From Ashinkailepas kermadecensis (Eukaryota; Arthropoda; Thecostraca; Neolepadidae), in contig JAOTOM010004675.1 in assembly GCA_034440615.1 (NCBI GenBank), forward strand, positions 1-64,000: a DNA stretch of 64,000 nt. Direction: 5' to 3'. A program made the position numbers and the translations under genes. Below the pieces are notes generated by a model. The model was not told where the DNA came from. It made no database searches and saw only the letters and a program-made list of their open reading frames with translations. Every line of letters starts with the position of its first letter. Within the stretch, counting starts at the first letter, position 1. Positions 33,816 through 45,529 of the stretch are shown here, one piece after another.

Positions 33816-34600
33816 GGGGTGTCTGGACAGACCACCGCATGGCTTCGGTTTGGGCTCCCGCCCTGCGGTTGTCAGTCAGCCATGGGCCGTGCTCCACCAG
33901 TCTCTTCGTCAGACCTGTGCTTTGTAGCGAACTATGCTAATCGGAAGTAACTGAAAGGATGTCGCTTGTTCATGCAAAATCTGCCAACATTGGCACATTG
34001 TGTTAGGAATTGAGCTGACTTTTCAGGCATCAGTCACTAGCGATTCCATTTGTACTTGGGATTGTTATCATGTGGCTTGGAAATGTTATTCTGTAGCTTG
34101 GTATTGTTATTCTGAAGCTTGGCATTGCTATTATGTAGCTTGGCAGTGACAGCAACTGAACAATACCATGATATAAATCATCAGCATTCTCATTCAAAAT
34201 CACACTGCAGCTGGAGCTGGCAATAATATGAGTAAAACTTAAGATGGATTATTTTCAAGAATCCTTGGCCTTCACCGCTGTTGGAGATTTTACTCAGCCT
34301 TACAGGGACCACAAAACATCTTGGGTTTAGAATATCCATTGTGTCCTATATGGTTGATACTAAATCTGCTTCGAGCTGAGATTCAGACTTCTTCCACGTC
34401 TCCATGTATGCAATGTAATGTAATATAATGCAATGTAATGCAATGTAAGGCAATGTATTTCCGATCCTCCCGAGTAGGTTTTGTTCGGTTTCCCTTGCAG
34501 TTGTGAACTAATGTGCAGCACAAACTATCATCACGAACATATATGATAACGAATGACATTATAGAGTTGAAGTAAGCGATTAAGCGATGTTCCGGAAGCT
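33816..34600. other. Simple repeats, no gene
   Basis: 34045-34150 has about five copies of a 28-bp phrase (TGTAGCTTGGTATTGTTAT). 34405-34460 has an (AATGTAATGC)n-like tract. No coding sequence is seen. Confidence 0.5.
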
Positions 34601-35433
34601 GGGAGTTAGGGCTCGGACATGCGAAGCATGACCGAAAGCCTCTGTCTGACGACATTGCAGCCACCTGAGTTCCTCACATCTGGAGGCAGATTGTCCCACG
34701 TCCGGCAAGCTCGCGGCATGAAGGAGCGGAGCGCGAATGCTATGCGGCATCGTGGTATGTACTTGGAGCTCACCGTTAGCCGTGGCCCTGATGTTCCATT
34801 GCGACACAGTTGAGCGACAGTTCAGTTGACCGCGAATGAATTCTGAGCCATTGAACTCATTCACAGTTACGAAAACAGAGTGTGCATCTGCCTCGGATAT
34901 GAAATCCTTTAATTTGAGCAATCCTGGTTCTTCCAACGTTGGCGACACATGATCTCGGTAGTGCAAGCCGGCGACAATCCTCGCACCGAAGTTGATCCAT
35001 TTTTAATGCGCCGTTTCTGGGCTTCGCCATAGCTTTCCCAGACAGATACATAGTATCTTATGTGAGGGAACACAGGTTTCTCAAATAGCACCCGTCTCGT
35101 GATGTGGGACAACTTATGACGCAGTCTAGCGAGTCCAATAAGTATGCGGTTACAGAGGCGCACAACAGTAGATACACACACATCCCATGACAGGTGTGAA
35201 CCAATCTTCACACCAAGTAATTTCACATACTTCGTGTGTACTATTTCCAACTCGCCAAGGTATGGTTTCTGCAAGTTAACATGATGCGGATACGAGACAC
35301 TGAGACACCCAAATGAGCGGAGCCGGTTTATCGAGCTCAGTACACAGACGATTGCCACCCGACTGGGCCCATGGGATGACACAGAAGGGACATGTTCTCG
35401 GGTATTGTCCGCAAAATGTGCCATCAGACCCAA
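34600..35433 (-). pseudogene. CR1/Jockey-type LINE relic, minus strand
   Basis: The minus frame 35433-34909 contains KYVKLLGVKIGSHLSWDVCV and LSHITRRVLFEKPVFPHIRY, the thumb/C-terminal region of LINE reverse transcriptase. After a frameshift, HYRDHVSPTLEEPGLLKLKD and then FALRSFMRRAWTMWDNLPPD (another frame) give the characteristic end of the protein. At least two frameshifts are present. The catalytic YADD box lies upstream and is absent, so this is a 5'-truncated dead copy. Confidence 0.7.
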
Positions 35434-36385
35434 GGACCGACATTGCCCAGATATCAGGCTTGCCGCCTCGATAGCTAGGCTGGAAAATGGCTGGTTCTGT
35501 TATTCTTCCTCGTCTGGAGAAGCAGGGTTGGAGGCGCTACATGCGCCCGCTGCTAGCTGCTGGCTGAGATCAGCTGGCAACACAACTTGGCCGACGGAGT
35601 GGGGGAGTCGGCAGCGGCCAGGCGCTGAATGCGCCCACCTCTAGCTGCTGGCTGAGATCAACTGGCAACTGGGCCGGTGGAGTCGGGGTCCCGACAGCGG
35701 GATGGCCGTGCCGGTGTGCTTGCGGCACGCTGAACTTCGGCTACAATTATGTGGTATATTTATAATACTATGATCGATTATTTAGTCCTAGGCCCATCAG
35801 GCTATGGCAATGCTCGTTCACGGATGTACGCAAACTCGAAATTCGCGAGTGAATGTTGACATCGCAGAAAACCAGATTGTAGACCTTTCTGTCACGGGCT
35901 CTCGTATATTCTCGTTCGCATCAGATTCGGATCGCATCTGTTGATACAGGCAATTTTTACTTCAGCAGATGTTCATGCTCAGGATGCGAAGGTACAAGTA
36001 TATTGGCCCATCAGCGCAATATACAAGTGTATTTCGCAAACATTTCGTTTATTTAGAGTTTTTATGTAAATGTTCCTGGGCAGAAATGCTCCCATAGGCC
36101 CAATGGATATGCACATTTTCGTATATTCATAAATATACCTAAATGCTGTACATTTGTACATTGCACAACTGTACCTTTGTGATGCACATATTTTCCTCAC
36201 GAACTTGTGCAATGCGACCATTTCCCTGGCGTGGCCGGCGGGCTACGCGCACCTTGCCACGGTCTGACTGATCACCATCTACATCCGGCTTGGGACAATG
36301 CTGCACCAGTCCATGTCGCCTGCATCATGGCGTCATGGCGTAACGCCGCTGTGCCAGCTGACATAACACGACGTCACCCCTGCGA
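35434..36385. other. No gene seen; short GC-rich duplication
   Basis: A phrase around CTAGCTGCTGGCTGAGATCA occurs twice (about 35552 and 35640). The rest is AT-rich without a recognisable gene. Confidence 0.45.
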
Positions 36386-36389
36386 TGGG

Positions 36390-37460
36390 TGGCATGACAC
36401 GTGGCGCCACACCCATGTGGCAGGTGACATGACACGTGGCGCCACACCCATGTGGCAGGTGACATGACACGTGGCGCAACACCCATGTGGCAGGTGACAT
36501 GACACGTGGCGCCACACCCATGTGGCAGGTGACATGACACGTGGCGCCACACCCATGTGGCAGGTGACATGACACGTGGCGCCACACCCATGTGGCAGGT
36601 GACATGACACGTGGCGCAACACCCATGTGGCAGGTGACATGGCACGTGGCGCCACACCCATGTGGCAGGTGACATGACACGTGGCGCAACACCCATGTGG
36701 CAGGTGACATGACACGTGGCGCCACACCCATGTGACAGGTGACATGACACGTGGCGCCACACCCATGTGTCAGGTGACATGACACGTGGCGCCACACCCA
36801 TGTGGCAGGTGACATGACACGTGGCGCCACACCCATGTGGCAGGTGACATGACACGTGGCGCAACACCCATGTGGCAGGTGACATGACACGTGGCGCCAC
36901 ACCCATGTGGCAGGTGACATGACACGTGGCGCCACACTCATGTGGCAGGTGACATGACACGTGGCGCCACACCCATGTGGCAGGTGACATGCCACGTGGC
37001 GCCACACCCATGTGTCAGGTGACATGACACGTGGCGCAACACCCATGTGGCAGGTGACATGACACGTGGCGCCACACCCATGTGGCAGGTGACATGACAC
37101 GTGGCGCCACACCCATGTGGCAGGTGACATGACACGTGGCGCCACACCCATGTGGCAGGTGACATGACACGTGGCGCAACACCCATGTGACAGGTGACAT
37201 GACACGTGGCGCCACACCCATGTGGCAGGCAATATGACACGTGGCGCCACACCCATGTGGCAGGTGACATGACACGTGCCGCCACACCCATGTGGCAGGC
37301 AATATGGAACGTGGCGCCACACCCATGTGGCAGGTGACATGACACGTGCCGCCACACCCATGTGGCAGGTGACATGACACGTGGCGCCACACTCATGTGG
37401 CAGGTGACATGACACGTGGCGCCACACCCATGTGGCAGGCAATATGGCACGTCACGTCAC
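36390..37460. repeat. 35-bp minisatellite, about 30 copies
   Basis: Units are exactly 35 bp (core GACACGTGGCGCCACACCCA) with a few point variants (GCGCAACAC, TGTGTCAGG, GGCAATATG). They contain CACGTG and GGCGCC palindromes. Because 35 is not a multiple of three, the reading frame cycles every 105 bp, yet no minus frame meets a stop, giving His/Cys/Trp-rich frames up to 369 residues. I regard these as repeat artefacts. Confidence 0.95.
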
Positions 37461-40400
37461 ACTCCTGTGACAAGTGACGCATCACGACCGCCATCCCGTG
37501 GTGCGGCTCGTAGCAGCTCCCGCACAATATTCGCTGCCAGATGTTTCCTCCGGTAGAAAGTTCATCCACTAGACGATGGCTGGTACATGATACAATGCGT
37601 CGCCACCAGCCAACATCCGGTCCAGGTCATAGTGAAACGGCAACCGGTGGTAACAAAGCTTATTCTCTGATGCATTACTAGTTGAAAGCCACGGATGGTA
37701 AACATCGAAGTGGTGACGCTGGTTTCAGCGGCTAAGTGCTGTGGGCGATGGGGAGTAATTGAGAAAAATCAACCGTTTTAGCCATTAATTTGAGATACGA
37801 GATTATCACGTAGTGCAAAGTTTTCAAGCTGTAATTCGCCCGCATTTTTCGGGCATGCATAAGTCGGGTAAATGCAACGGGTGTATGTCCGGGAAATTAT
37901 TCCTATTTACCAATTTTGGTTCTTTGCGTCCATTCACATTTTCCTTGTATGTACATCTTAGCCTGCCGCAACAGGCACGAGAGCTAAAATATGTACTCAG
38001 GAACGAACTGGGCAGTAGGTACATGCAATCGTTGGAGGAAAAAATCACGCTTAATCCATTCAGACTGTCGTTCAGCATTATACATTAGTCCCATATATTG
38101 TCTAAAAATTAAGAGGAATGCGGCTGCTCTTAATAACACACTTACCCATTCACATGTAACCCATTATTCACATTCACCTTAATCCATAACCCATTCACAT
38201 GTACTGGACGTGTTTTGCATTAAAGCCGATTAGGTATATTGTTAGGTTGCCGCTGGGTAGCTTTTTATCGAAATGAAAACCGCAGTACAGCTGAGATGAT
38301 ATTAAGCAGTTGGGAAGTTGAAATTATGGTTAGAAGTTATGCTATTCATGTTCTACATTTCAGAAGTATATTTTAGCAACCCGCACAGGGTGTCATCGAC
38401 CCCTCATTTTCTTTCAAAATCGGGTAAACTGAATGGCACAGAAGCCTGATATTTGGCATGCCTCTACCTTTATCCATTTAGCATCTCTATGAAACTCTTG
38501 AATCATGGTTGCATCAGGTCATTGACCTAGGCTAGCTCAAAGAGGTCAACCTTCAGGAAGTTTGGGTGTTCTGTTAGCTCTTGGCAGCCTTTGCCCAGAA
38601 TATATTGCTGATATGCTGCTTGCTATCTTGCACAGCTATTATGAGCTATTATGAAATATTATGATTTCCTATATCATATTATCTTTGACCTGAGAATTCA
38701 CACGTGACATACGGTCAGGAAATGATCCCAGGCTACGAGGGAAGTTCAGCCATATTCTTGGAATTAACATATTCGGCGAAAGAAGAGCACTCTGCCTTTA
38801 TCCAGATGATCAGATTCGAATTCAGTAACACAAAGTATCTTTGGGGTCAGCCATCGTCAAAAAGGTCATCCAAAGTCGCCGAAGGTTATTCATAGTCACC
38901 AAAGATTGCTGATCCCTGGTCCCTAGATTTACGTGACGAAGTCATTACTTAATTTAGGCCACAATTATCCAAGGTGGTCATCGTGTCTATTGATAACTTG
39001 TAAATGTCGGTCCAGATCTGCGTTGTTTGTGTGTGGAGGGGGGGGGGGACGCATGCGCATGTGGTTGCATCAGCTGACCATGTTTAGCTGATGCAGGAGT
39101 TGCTTTTGTTCCTCCATGCTTTCAACGTTTTGTATTTGCAAAAACGAATTGCTTCACCTCGTCCCGAAGCCTTCCCCGGAACAGAAACACAATGGGTCGT
39201 ATTTATCCGTGTTCACATATAGGTACATCATTATTAACCGTAGGCCCAATATTTTTCACTCTTTAAGCCTAATCGCGTTACATCCAATGGTATTCCTATG
39301 CCTTCTGTGGACCGCATAGTTCTTGAGATCCTGGGACGGATCATCCAGTCGCCACCACGCGCCGGCGAAGGTTACCCGGAATACCGCGCTGCCACCGGCA
39401 AAGAGGCTATTTACGGGAGGAAAACCGGTGTTGGGCACTGTCTGCTCAGGCGGAAACCGTAGAGCACCTTTAATTTGAACTCAGTAGATAATTTGCGCCA
39501 GCCATGAACTCTACCCCAGTAATAAAAGAAACCGACCTTGCATTACCACCCATAATCGTTATTCAACCAGACTACAATCGTTCTTCCTAACCCGAATGCA
39601 ATGCGAGCAAATAAATATACAACTGCGCACACATTTCTCACTGCATAACAAACATACTCCTCGCTAGCGGCATTACAGCATTACAGCGGCATTGGCTTCA
39701 ATGATTTTGGTCGATATCTCAACAGCCAGAACGTACCTGAAGGCGTTTCCGGAAAGTGATCGGCGTTTCCGTCAGAGGCTCGGTCGCTTGTCCCATGGCT
39801 GATCTCTTAGTCAGAACTGCTTTGCTACTAGACCTGTGTAGTTCTTCTGGAATTTCCTCACAGCGTAGGTGTTGGCCAATGAAGGCTGAGCGTTTCGATA
39901 CAACTCGACTTGCTTCTGCTACACTTGGTCAGGTTCGCACGATCGCTCCCTCCGGACAGCGTCTTGTCAAGATACTTCCGGGTCACCTATTATTCATGCA
40001 CTTTCAGACCAGATATTCGGGATACTTCCAGGTCAGTGCCTTTTGTTCATATACTTTCAGGTCAGGTCGTCTTGATTAATCCTTCCAGGCCGCCGTCCGA
40101 CGGATGTAGCAGGACTGTGGCAGCAGCTGTGACGGCGGTTGTGACAGCGGCTGTGACGACTCCTGTAGCGGCGGCTGTACCGACGAGACCGACGCCCGAC
40201 TCCTCGGTCCGCACGTGCTGCACTGACGTGCACTGACAGCCACCGCCGCCGGCAGCCGCCGACACCGCAGGCGAAAGGCGGCTTCGGTGGAGCGCGCCGA
40301 GTGCTGCACCCCGCCGACCCAGCCGGGCCGCAGACTGTGCCCAGCGGCTAGTCTTCCTCGACCGGACGATGCAGGAACACGCTGATCGATCGACTGATAT

Positions 40401-41535
40401 CGATTTTTGAGTCAATTTCTTTTGTCAAATTTTCGGGTGGATCAGAGGGCGGCAAAAATAATTTGAGAGCAAGACTGATTATATTTTTAAGTTGGGGCCA
40501 ACATGTAATAATCTAGCGGTTCATGTTAGTTCACATGGGTGCAGAATCGAAGAAAACCTTGGTGTTTCATGTCGAATTTCTTCAACATCTGGACAAGTCA
40601 TTTGGAGAAGGGATCTTTTCCTTAGAAAAACAAAAATGATCTCCTTGCAAGTCTGTCGGTTTTTTATTTTAGATCTTCAAGCATCTCTGGTCTTTTATAA
40701 AGACGTTTTAGTGGAATTCGTGTTGGGGTGGCTTTGTGGACCAGAGTCCCATGCCAAGCAGAGCTTGTTGCATGAAACCTGGCCACACCACCCGATCCGT
40801 GAATTCCAGTCCAGCGGCATACTTTTGACCGAGAGTTTAACGTGCCATCAATGCACCAACACGGACGCCACTGTGTCGCACCGCGGCCTAATCGTGCCAG
40901 TTGCCAACTAATCCTCCCAGCTGGGGGCCTCGTGGGCGCGTGAAGCGACTCAAACCCCGTCCTGTCAAGACAGGAGAGGTCAATGCAGGCCTGCCTTCTA
41001 ACCAACTGATTTTCGGGCGGCTTTGACGGCTTAAAGAGACATTCCATTCGTTTATTTTCTTACACATCCTGTTGACAGGGCTTTGGCAATGGTATTAATG
41101 TAGGGAAATATTCCACCCAGTACCGGGTGGCCAGTGGTAATCGAATTGCACAAGGTATTGGCAAGGTAATCAATGACTATGTGACCTAGCTTAATTGCCG
41201 TCCAATCTGACTGGTTGGTATTTATATGTGGTGCTTGATATCGTTCACCAACATTGAGAACAAGTATTGTTGATTTTATCAAGCCGAAACATTACATAAT
41301 AAATAAAAAACAGCATTAAATTTAACCCCCTTTTTATTTCGCATGGAACACTTTATGATGAAAGGTATACAAAGTTACGCCTCTGCTAGTTGACATTCAA
41401 TTGCAAGAATTGCTCGTGGTATGTGATAACGTTATGTTTGATTACATGCATAATCTAACAAGATATCACGCATATTTGTATTCTAAGAATATTTGCATTT
41501 GTACACACACCCATACACCCACACACAAATATACA

Positions 41536-41538
<3 letters not shown>
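37461..41538. other. Mostly AT-rich, no confident gene
   Basis: Small local repeats (ACCCATTCACATG at about 38148-38210) and a G-run at about 39038-39049. 40075-40330 is GC-rich with short GTGACRGCGGYT-like repeats. Apart from the possible exon at 39305-39440 (minus) nothing protein-like is recognised. Confidence 0.35.
39305..39440 (-). CDS. Weak candidate exon, minus strand
   Basis: After an acceptor-like CGCCTGAGCAG the minus frame reads TVPNTGFPPVNSLFAGGSAV and FRVTFAGAWWRLDDPSQDL with balanced composition. No convincing donor was found and no family is recognised. It may be chance or transposon debris. Confidence 0.2.

Positions 41539-41608
<70 letters not shown>
41539..41608. repeat. 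(TA)n microsatellite
   Basis: Pure alternating TA tract of about 70 bases after a CA-rich stretch. Confidence 0.95.
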
Positions 41609-41613
<5 letters not shown>

Positions 41614-42660
41614 CGCCAACTCAGGTGTTCAATAAATCAGGCAAGTTAGAACTGATCAGGCAAACCACAAGGCTGAGTATGTATATTTTTACGTGAGGGC
41701 AATCGTTCTCCTAACTAGAAATAGTTATTCACCACTGTAGAAATAGTTATTCGCCACTGTGGTCGACATATTCCTGGAATCCCATCCCCATGCTGTATCA
41801 ATTCCAAGAAGCTTTTAAAAAGAGTTGTGGGAGTAGGAATATCTGTTGTTCGTAGGTGCCGAGTTATGTTAAAAGGTAGCGTCATTATTGGTTGATAATA
41901 CCGGCCACTTTTGACCACTTTCCCCCAGATAATACCGTCCACTTCAAGCCACTTTCCCCAGATAACACCGGCCACTTTTGAAGACGGAAATGAAAAGCAT
42001 TGTCGTTGAGTGATTCTCATCATGAGCATGGGGTGAAAGTATGGTGTTTCATTCCCAACATATTGCCCCTCTTTTCAATTTTGGTGATTCTGCTATTGCC
42101 AACGTATGCTATTGCTTCGTCACCTACTTCTTAAGTATGACTTATAATTGGTAAGCATAGCATGACTGTTTCTGAAAATTGAAGCATCATCCGAAGTAAA
42201 AATGGATCTGAAATAATTTCCCTAATTTTACATTCTCTGGACTCGTTTTTTAGGTGTGAAAATAAGTATGTTAATACCTGAGTTTAAAGATCCATTGGCT
42301 GTAGAATGGTAGCAGATGCTATAGCATCGGCTATGGAATTCAGGAGCAACCTGTCCGGAAAATTTCTTCACTTTTCTAGGTTTGCGATCCCCGAATCTGC
42401 CGGGCCAAATTTTCGAAACTGTATTTTATGTGATGTAGGTCACGCCACACAGAGTCGATTGCTGCTTCCCGTTAGAAAACCTGCCCGTTAGTTTGTTAGA
42501 TATCAGACTGTACACTATCACCCTATCTCTTGTAGGCCGATCGGAGGCCTTCCGTAATAGCATTAATCGATACCCTTTAAAGGACCACTGTTGAAATTTC
42601 GAACAAGTACTGGTCAAAAGCATCACGGCTCCTGACTCTACCGGCCTTATTGAGCATCCC
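41609..42660. other. No gene seen
   Basis: AT-rich sequence. 41885-41975 has two or three copies of a short phrase (GGCCACTTTTGACCACTTTC). Confidence 0.4.
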
Positions 42661-42664
42661 CGAG

Positions 42665-42950
42665 TGTTCGGAACAACAACCCGCTCACGGGTGCCGGCTG
42701 ATGTTCGGCCGGTTACTGCAACAACCCGCTCACGGGTGCCGACTGATGTTCGGTCGGTTACTGCAACAACCCGCTCACGGGTGCCGGCTGATGTCCGGTC
42801 GGTTACTGCAACAGCCCGCTCACGGGTGCAGGCTGATGTCCGGTCGGTTACTGCAACAGCCCGCTCACGGGTGTAGGCTGATGTCCGGCCGGTTACTGCA
42901 ACAGCCCGCTCACGGGTGCAGGCTGATGTCCGGCCGGTTACCGCGGCGCA
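42665..42950. repeat. 45-bp minisatellite, about six copies
   Basis: Units with CCGCTCACGGGTGC and GGCTGATGTCCGG; variants alternate TTCGG/CCGG and AACAACC/AACAGCC. The length is a multiple of three, so frames stay open. Confidence 0.9.
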
Positions 42951-43112
42951 ATGTCTGGTGACGTAATAACACCACCGCAGATGCCCCTAGTGGTGCAGCC
43001 CCAACAGTGCTGCCATATAACTACAGGACATCAGGCCAAGGCGGACGGACCAAAAAAACTGACTGTGATGATGAGGGAGTGACGAAGTGGCCAGGAAGAC
43101 CACACCAGATCA

Positions 43113-43427
43113 CTATACAGACCCATGGTTAAGGGGATGGACATGTATCCCAACCACTGTAGTGGCAGATTCCTGTGAAACGGATCTACATGGTGGATCC
43201 GTTTCCCAGGGAGACGGATGCCCATCAGGGGTGTCCTTCTCTTGTCTTCCCAGTGATCCGTGTCTGGCTTCCGCCTCCACCGTCCGAGGATTCCGAGCTT
43301 TCAAAACAATGGTAATAGGAAAGATGGTACCGAGCAGGGCAACCAGAGCGGAGCAGTAAAACACATCCAGGTACAGACGACCCCATCCACACACATCCAG
43401 GTACATACACGCGGGCAGGGGACCGTC
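43113..43427 (-). CDS. Candidate terminal exon with membrane segment, minus strand
   Basis: On the minus strand a pyrimidine-rich acceptor (GTGTTCTCTGCAG) precedes 105 codons ending in a stop. About 25 residues derive from the adjoining repeat. Then comes [20 protein letters not shown], a membrane-helix-like stretch followed by basic residues, and a polar tail ([19 protein letters not shown]). The composition of the tail is protein-like. Similar TGTGCAG acceptors occur in each neighbouring repeat unit, so the exon start is uncertain. Family unknown. Confidence 0.28.
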   Translation of the reverse strand, partial: DGPLPACMYLDVCGWGRLYLDVFYCSALVALLGTIFPITIVLKARNPRTVEAEARHGSLGRQEKDTPDGHPSPWETDPPCRSVSQESATTVVGIHVHPLNHGSV

Positions 43428-43700
43428 CTGCAGAGAACACCCCACCCACAAACACAAAAAGGAGAACAGTAAAGGGCGGCACCGTCCTGCACAGACGACC
43501 CCATCCACACACATCGGCGACCCCATCCACACACATCCAGGTACATACACGTGGGCGGCACCGTCCTGCACAGACGACCCCATCCACACACATCCAGGTA
43601 CATACACGGAGCAGTAAATGGGCGGCACCGTCCTGCACAGACGACCCCATCCACACACATCCAGGTACATACACGCGGGCGGCACCGTGCGCGCCATCAC
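43370..43700. repeat. About 64-bp minisatellite with splice-acceptor-like units
   Basis: Units containing CCAGGTACATACACG, GGGCGGCACCGTCCTGCACA and CCATCCACACACAT. The minus-strand reading of every unit has TCTGTGCAG|G. Confidence 0.8.
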
Positions 43701-43707
43701 ACACACC

Positions 43708-43718
43708 GGACATCACGC

Positions 43719-43779
<61 letters not shown>

Positions 43780-43796
43780 CACACACATACACACAC

Positions 43797-43800
<4 letters not shown>
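43708..43800. repeat. (CGCA)n and CA-rich microsatellite
   Basis: About eighteen CGCA units, then ACACATACACACACA. Confidence 0.95.
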
Positions 43801-43876
<76 letters not shown>

Positions 43877-43885
43877 ATATATATA

Positions 43886-43972
<87 letters not shown>
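43801..43972. repeat. Long (TA)n microsatellite
   Basis: About 170 bases of alternating TA with only three small interruptions, the longest simple tract in the window. Confidence 0.97.
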
Positions 43973-43979
<7 letters not shown>

Positions 43980-44194
43980 CACAAGCGCAAGTAAAAGGTG
44001 CGATTCTACCACCAGAAGCAGGGCACAGTTCATCTCCTTTTTTCCCACCTTATCCTTACCTTTCCTCTTGCAATTGTCTTTTTCACATCGCATTCCAAGT
44101 CATCCAGAAAAACGACAGGCACACCAAGTCACCCAGCTTACCCCAACGCACTGCTGTTGTCACATGCAAGGAGAAACAGGTACTCCACACGTAC

Positions 44195-44218
44195 ACGCAC
44201 ACACACACACACACACTC

Positions 44219-44250
<32 letters not shown>

Positions 44251-44265
44251 ATATGTATATACATA
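44195..44265. repeat. Compound (CA)n-(TA)n-(TG)n microsatellite
   Basis: ACACAC..., then TATATA..., then TGTGTG... in this order makes a near-perfect inverted repeat that could fold into one hairpin. Confidence 0.9.
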
Positions 44266-44275
44266 TCTGCAACCA

Positions 44276-45111
44276 CAACTACGGTCGGCATTATCATGAT
44301 CGGTGTGTGATGTGATAGGTGTTAGTGGTGTGCCATGCAAAGGGAACAAGTGGGACTTTATACATAAGGCTTCAGAATCATCTGCCGTTGATTAGTTCTC
44401 AAAACCTTAACGTTGACCAATCAGGAAGTAAATGAATCAGCAGTTCGAATTACAGAAGATTGCGGTTCCAAATTCATCATGCCGTAAAACATCACGAGCC
44501 GGGCATCCCCCCCCCCGTGAGTTGAGTTCATGCGTTCTGATAGCATAGTCGGTACAAGCAAACCATCAAGACAACTCTGTCAAGCGTCGCTGTGGTGGTG
44601 GCGTGCCTGATAAATAATCCCACTAACTTTTGCCCGGCTGAGTTGCAAAACTTTTTCAGTCTTCTGCAACTAGTTCAGCTTGGGCGAAACGCGTGACATA
44701 TGCACAGGAAACTCGACTCGGCATCCTGAAGCAATGTCAGCTCAAAGGTAAGGCTTTTGTCTGCAAGCAGTGGCAGGAAGGTGATGACGCAGGAGCACGA
44801 AGCAGAACAGGTGCAGCTCGGAACGGACGCGCGAAGCCCACCAACAATGAACTCGTGTCCGCCGGCTTGACAATACAGCCGGTGTCTTGCAATATCAGGC
44901 CAACGTGTTGGTCTGTTGCTTGTTTTCCGTGTGCAATGAATGAAAAACAGAATAAACTCGCAAGTCTTCATCCGGCTTTGCAGACTGGTAATCAGCAACT
45001 TGAGGAAACCTGCACGCTTTGCTAACGCAGGTTGCATTTAACAATGCCGACTTGACATAATACATGGTTCTATGCAGCTTCAGATGTGTGCACCTTGCCA
45101 AAACTAACATA
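44276..45111. other. No gene seen
   Basis: Mixed sequence with a nine-base C-run near 44508. Open frames at 44675-45037 (both strands) show no recognisable domain. Confidence 0.35.
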
Positions 45112-45119
45112 CTTCTATG

Positions 45120-45305
45120 CAGTGGCGCAGCCAGGATTTTCTCAAGGAAACCCGACTAATAAAAATGGCATGAAGTAGAGACCGCTTTCGGTGCGCAAAG
45201 CTTGTCGAGAATAATTAGTCTTGCTTGGTGAAAATCTCAAAATTTCTCGTTTCATCTCGTGTATTTTTCGTTGCTAGGGAAGACGTCCCCCTGGCTGCGC
45301 CTCTG
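45120..45305. mobile_element. hAT-like MITE, 186 bp
   Basis: The left end is CAGTGGCGCAGCCAGG. The right end, reverse-complemented, is CAGAGGCGCAGCCAGG, one mismatch in 16. It is flanked by 8-bp duplications cttctatg (45112-45119) and cttctctg (45306-45313), which differ at one base. CAG-starting inverted repeats with 8-bp duplications are typical of hAT elements. At 186 bp with no ORF it is a MITE. Related fragments lie at 17171-17960. Confidence 0.75.
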
Positions 45306-45529
45306 CTTCTCTGAAACGACTGAATTGCACGGAAACTCGTTTGCCTGATTATAATTGATCTGAAAAGCAATTGCACACGAACATGTCGATCAATAACAAG
45401 GCATGCAGTAGGATGACAATAAGCCAACTTCGCGTTGGTTGATAAGTCGATTACTCACTCAGCTTAATCGTCAGTGAGGGGTTGCACGCTAATTCTTGGC
45501 ATTTCCGCAGTCTCGGCAGGTGGTGGCTA

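Noticed and set aside
30620..33835. 1,071-residue minus-strand open frame
   Set aside because: All three minus frames are open because the repeat unit lacks stop trinucleotides on that strand. Composition and periodicity follow the DNA repeat.
36333..37442. 369-residue Cys/His/Trp-rich minus frame resembling a zinc-finger protein
   Set aside because: It is a 35-bp DNA repeat translated in cycling frames, with neighbouring frames equally open.
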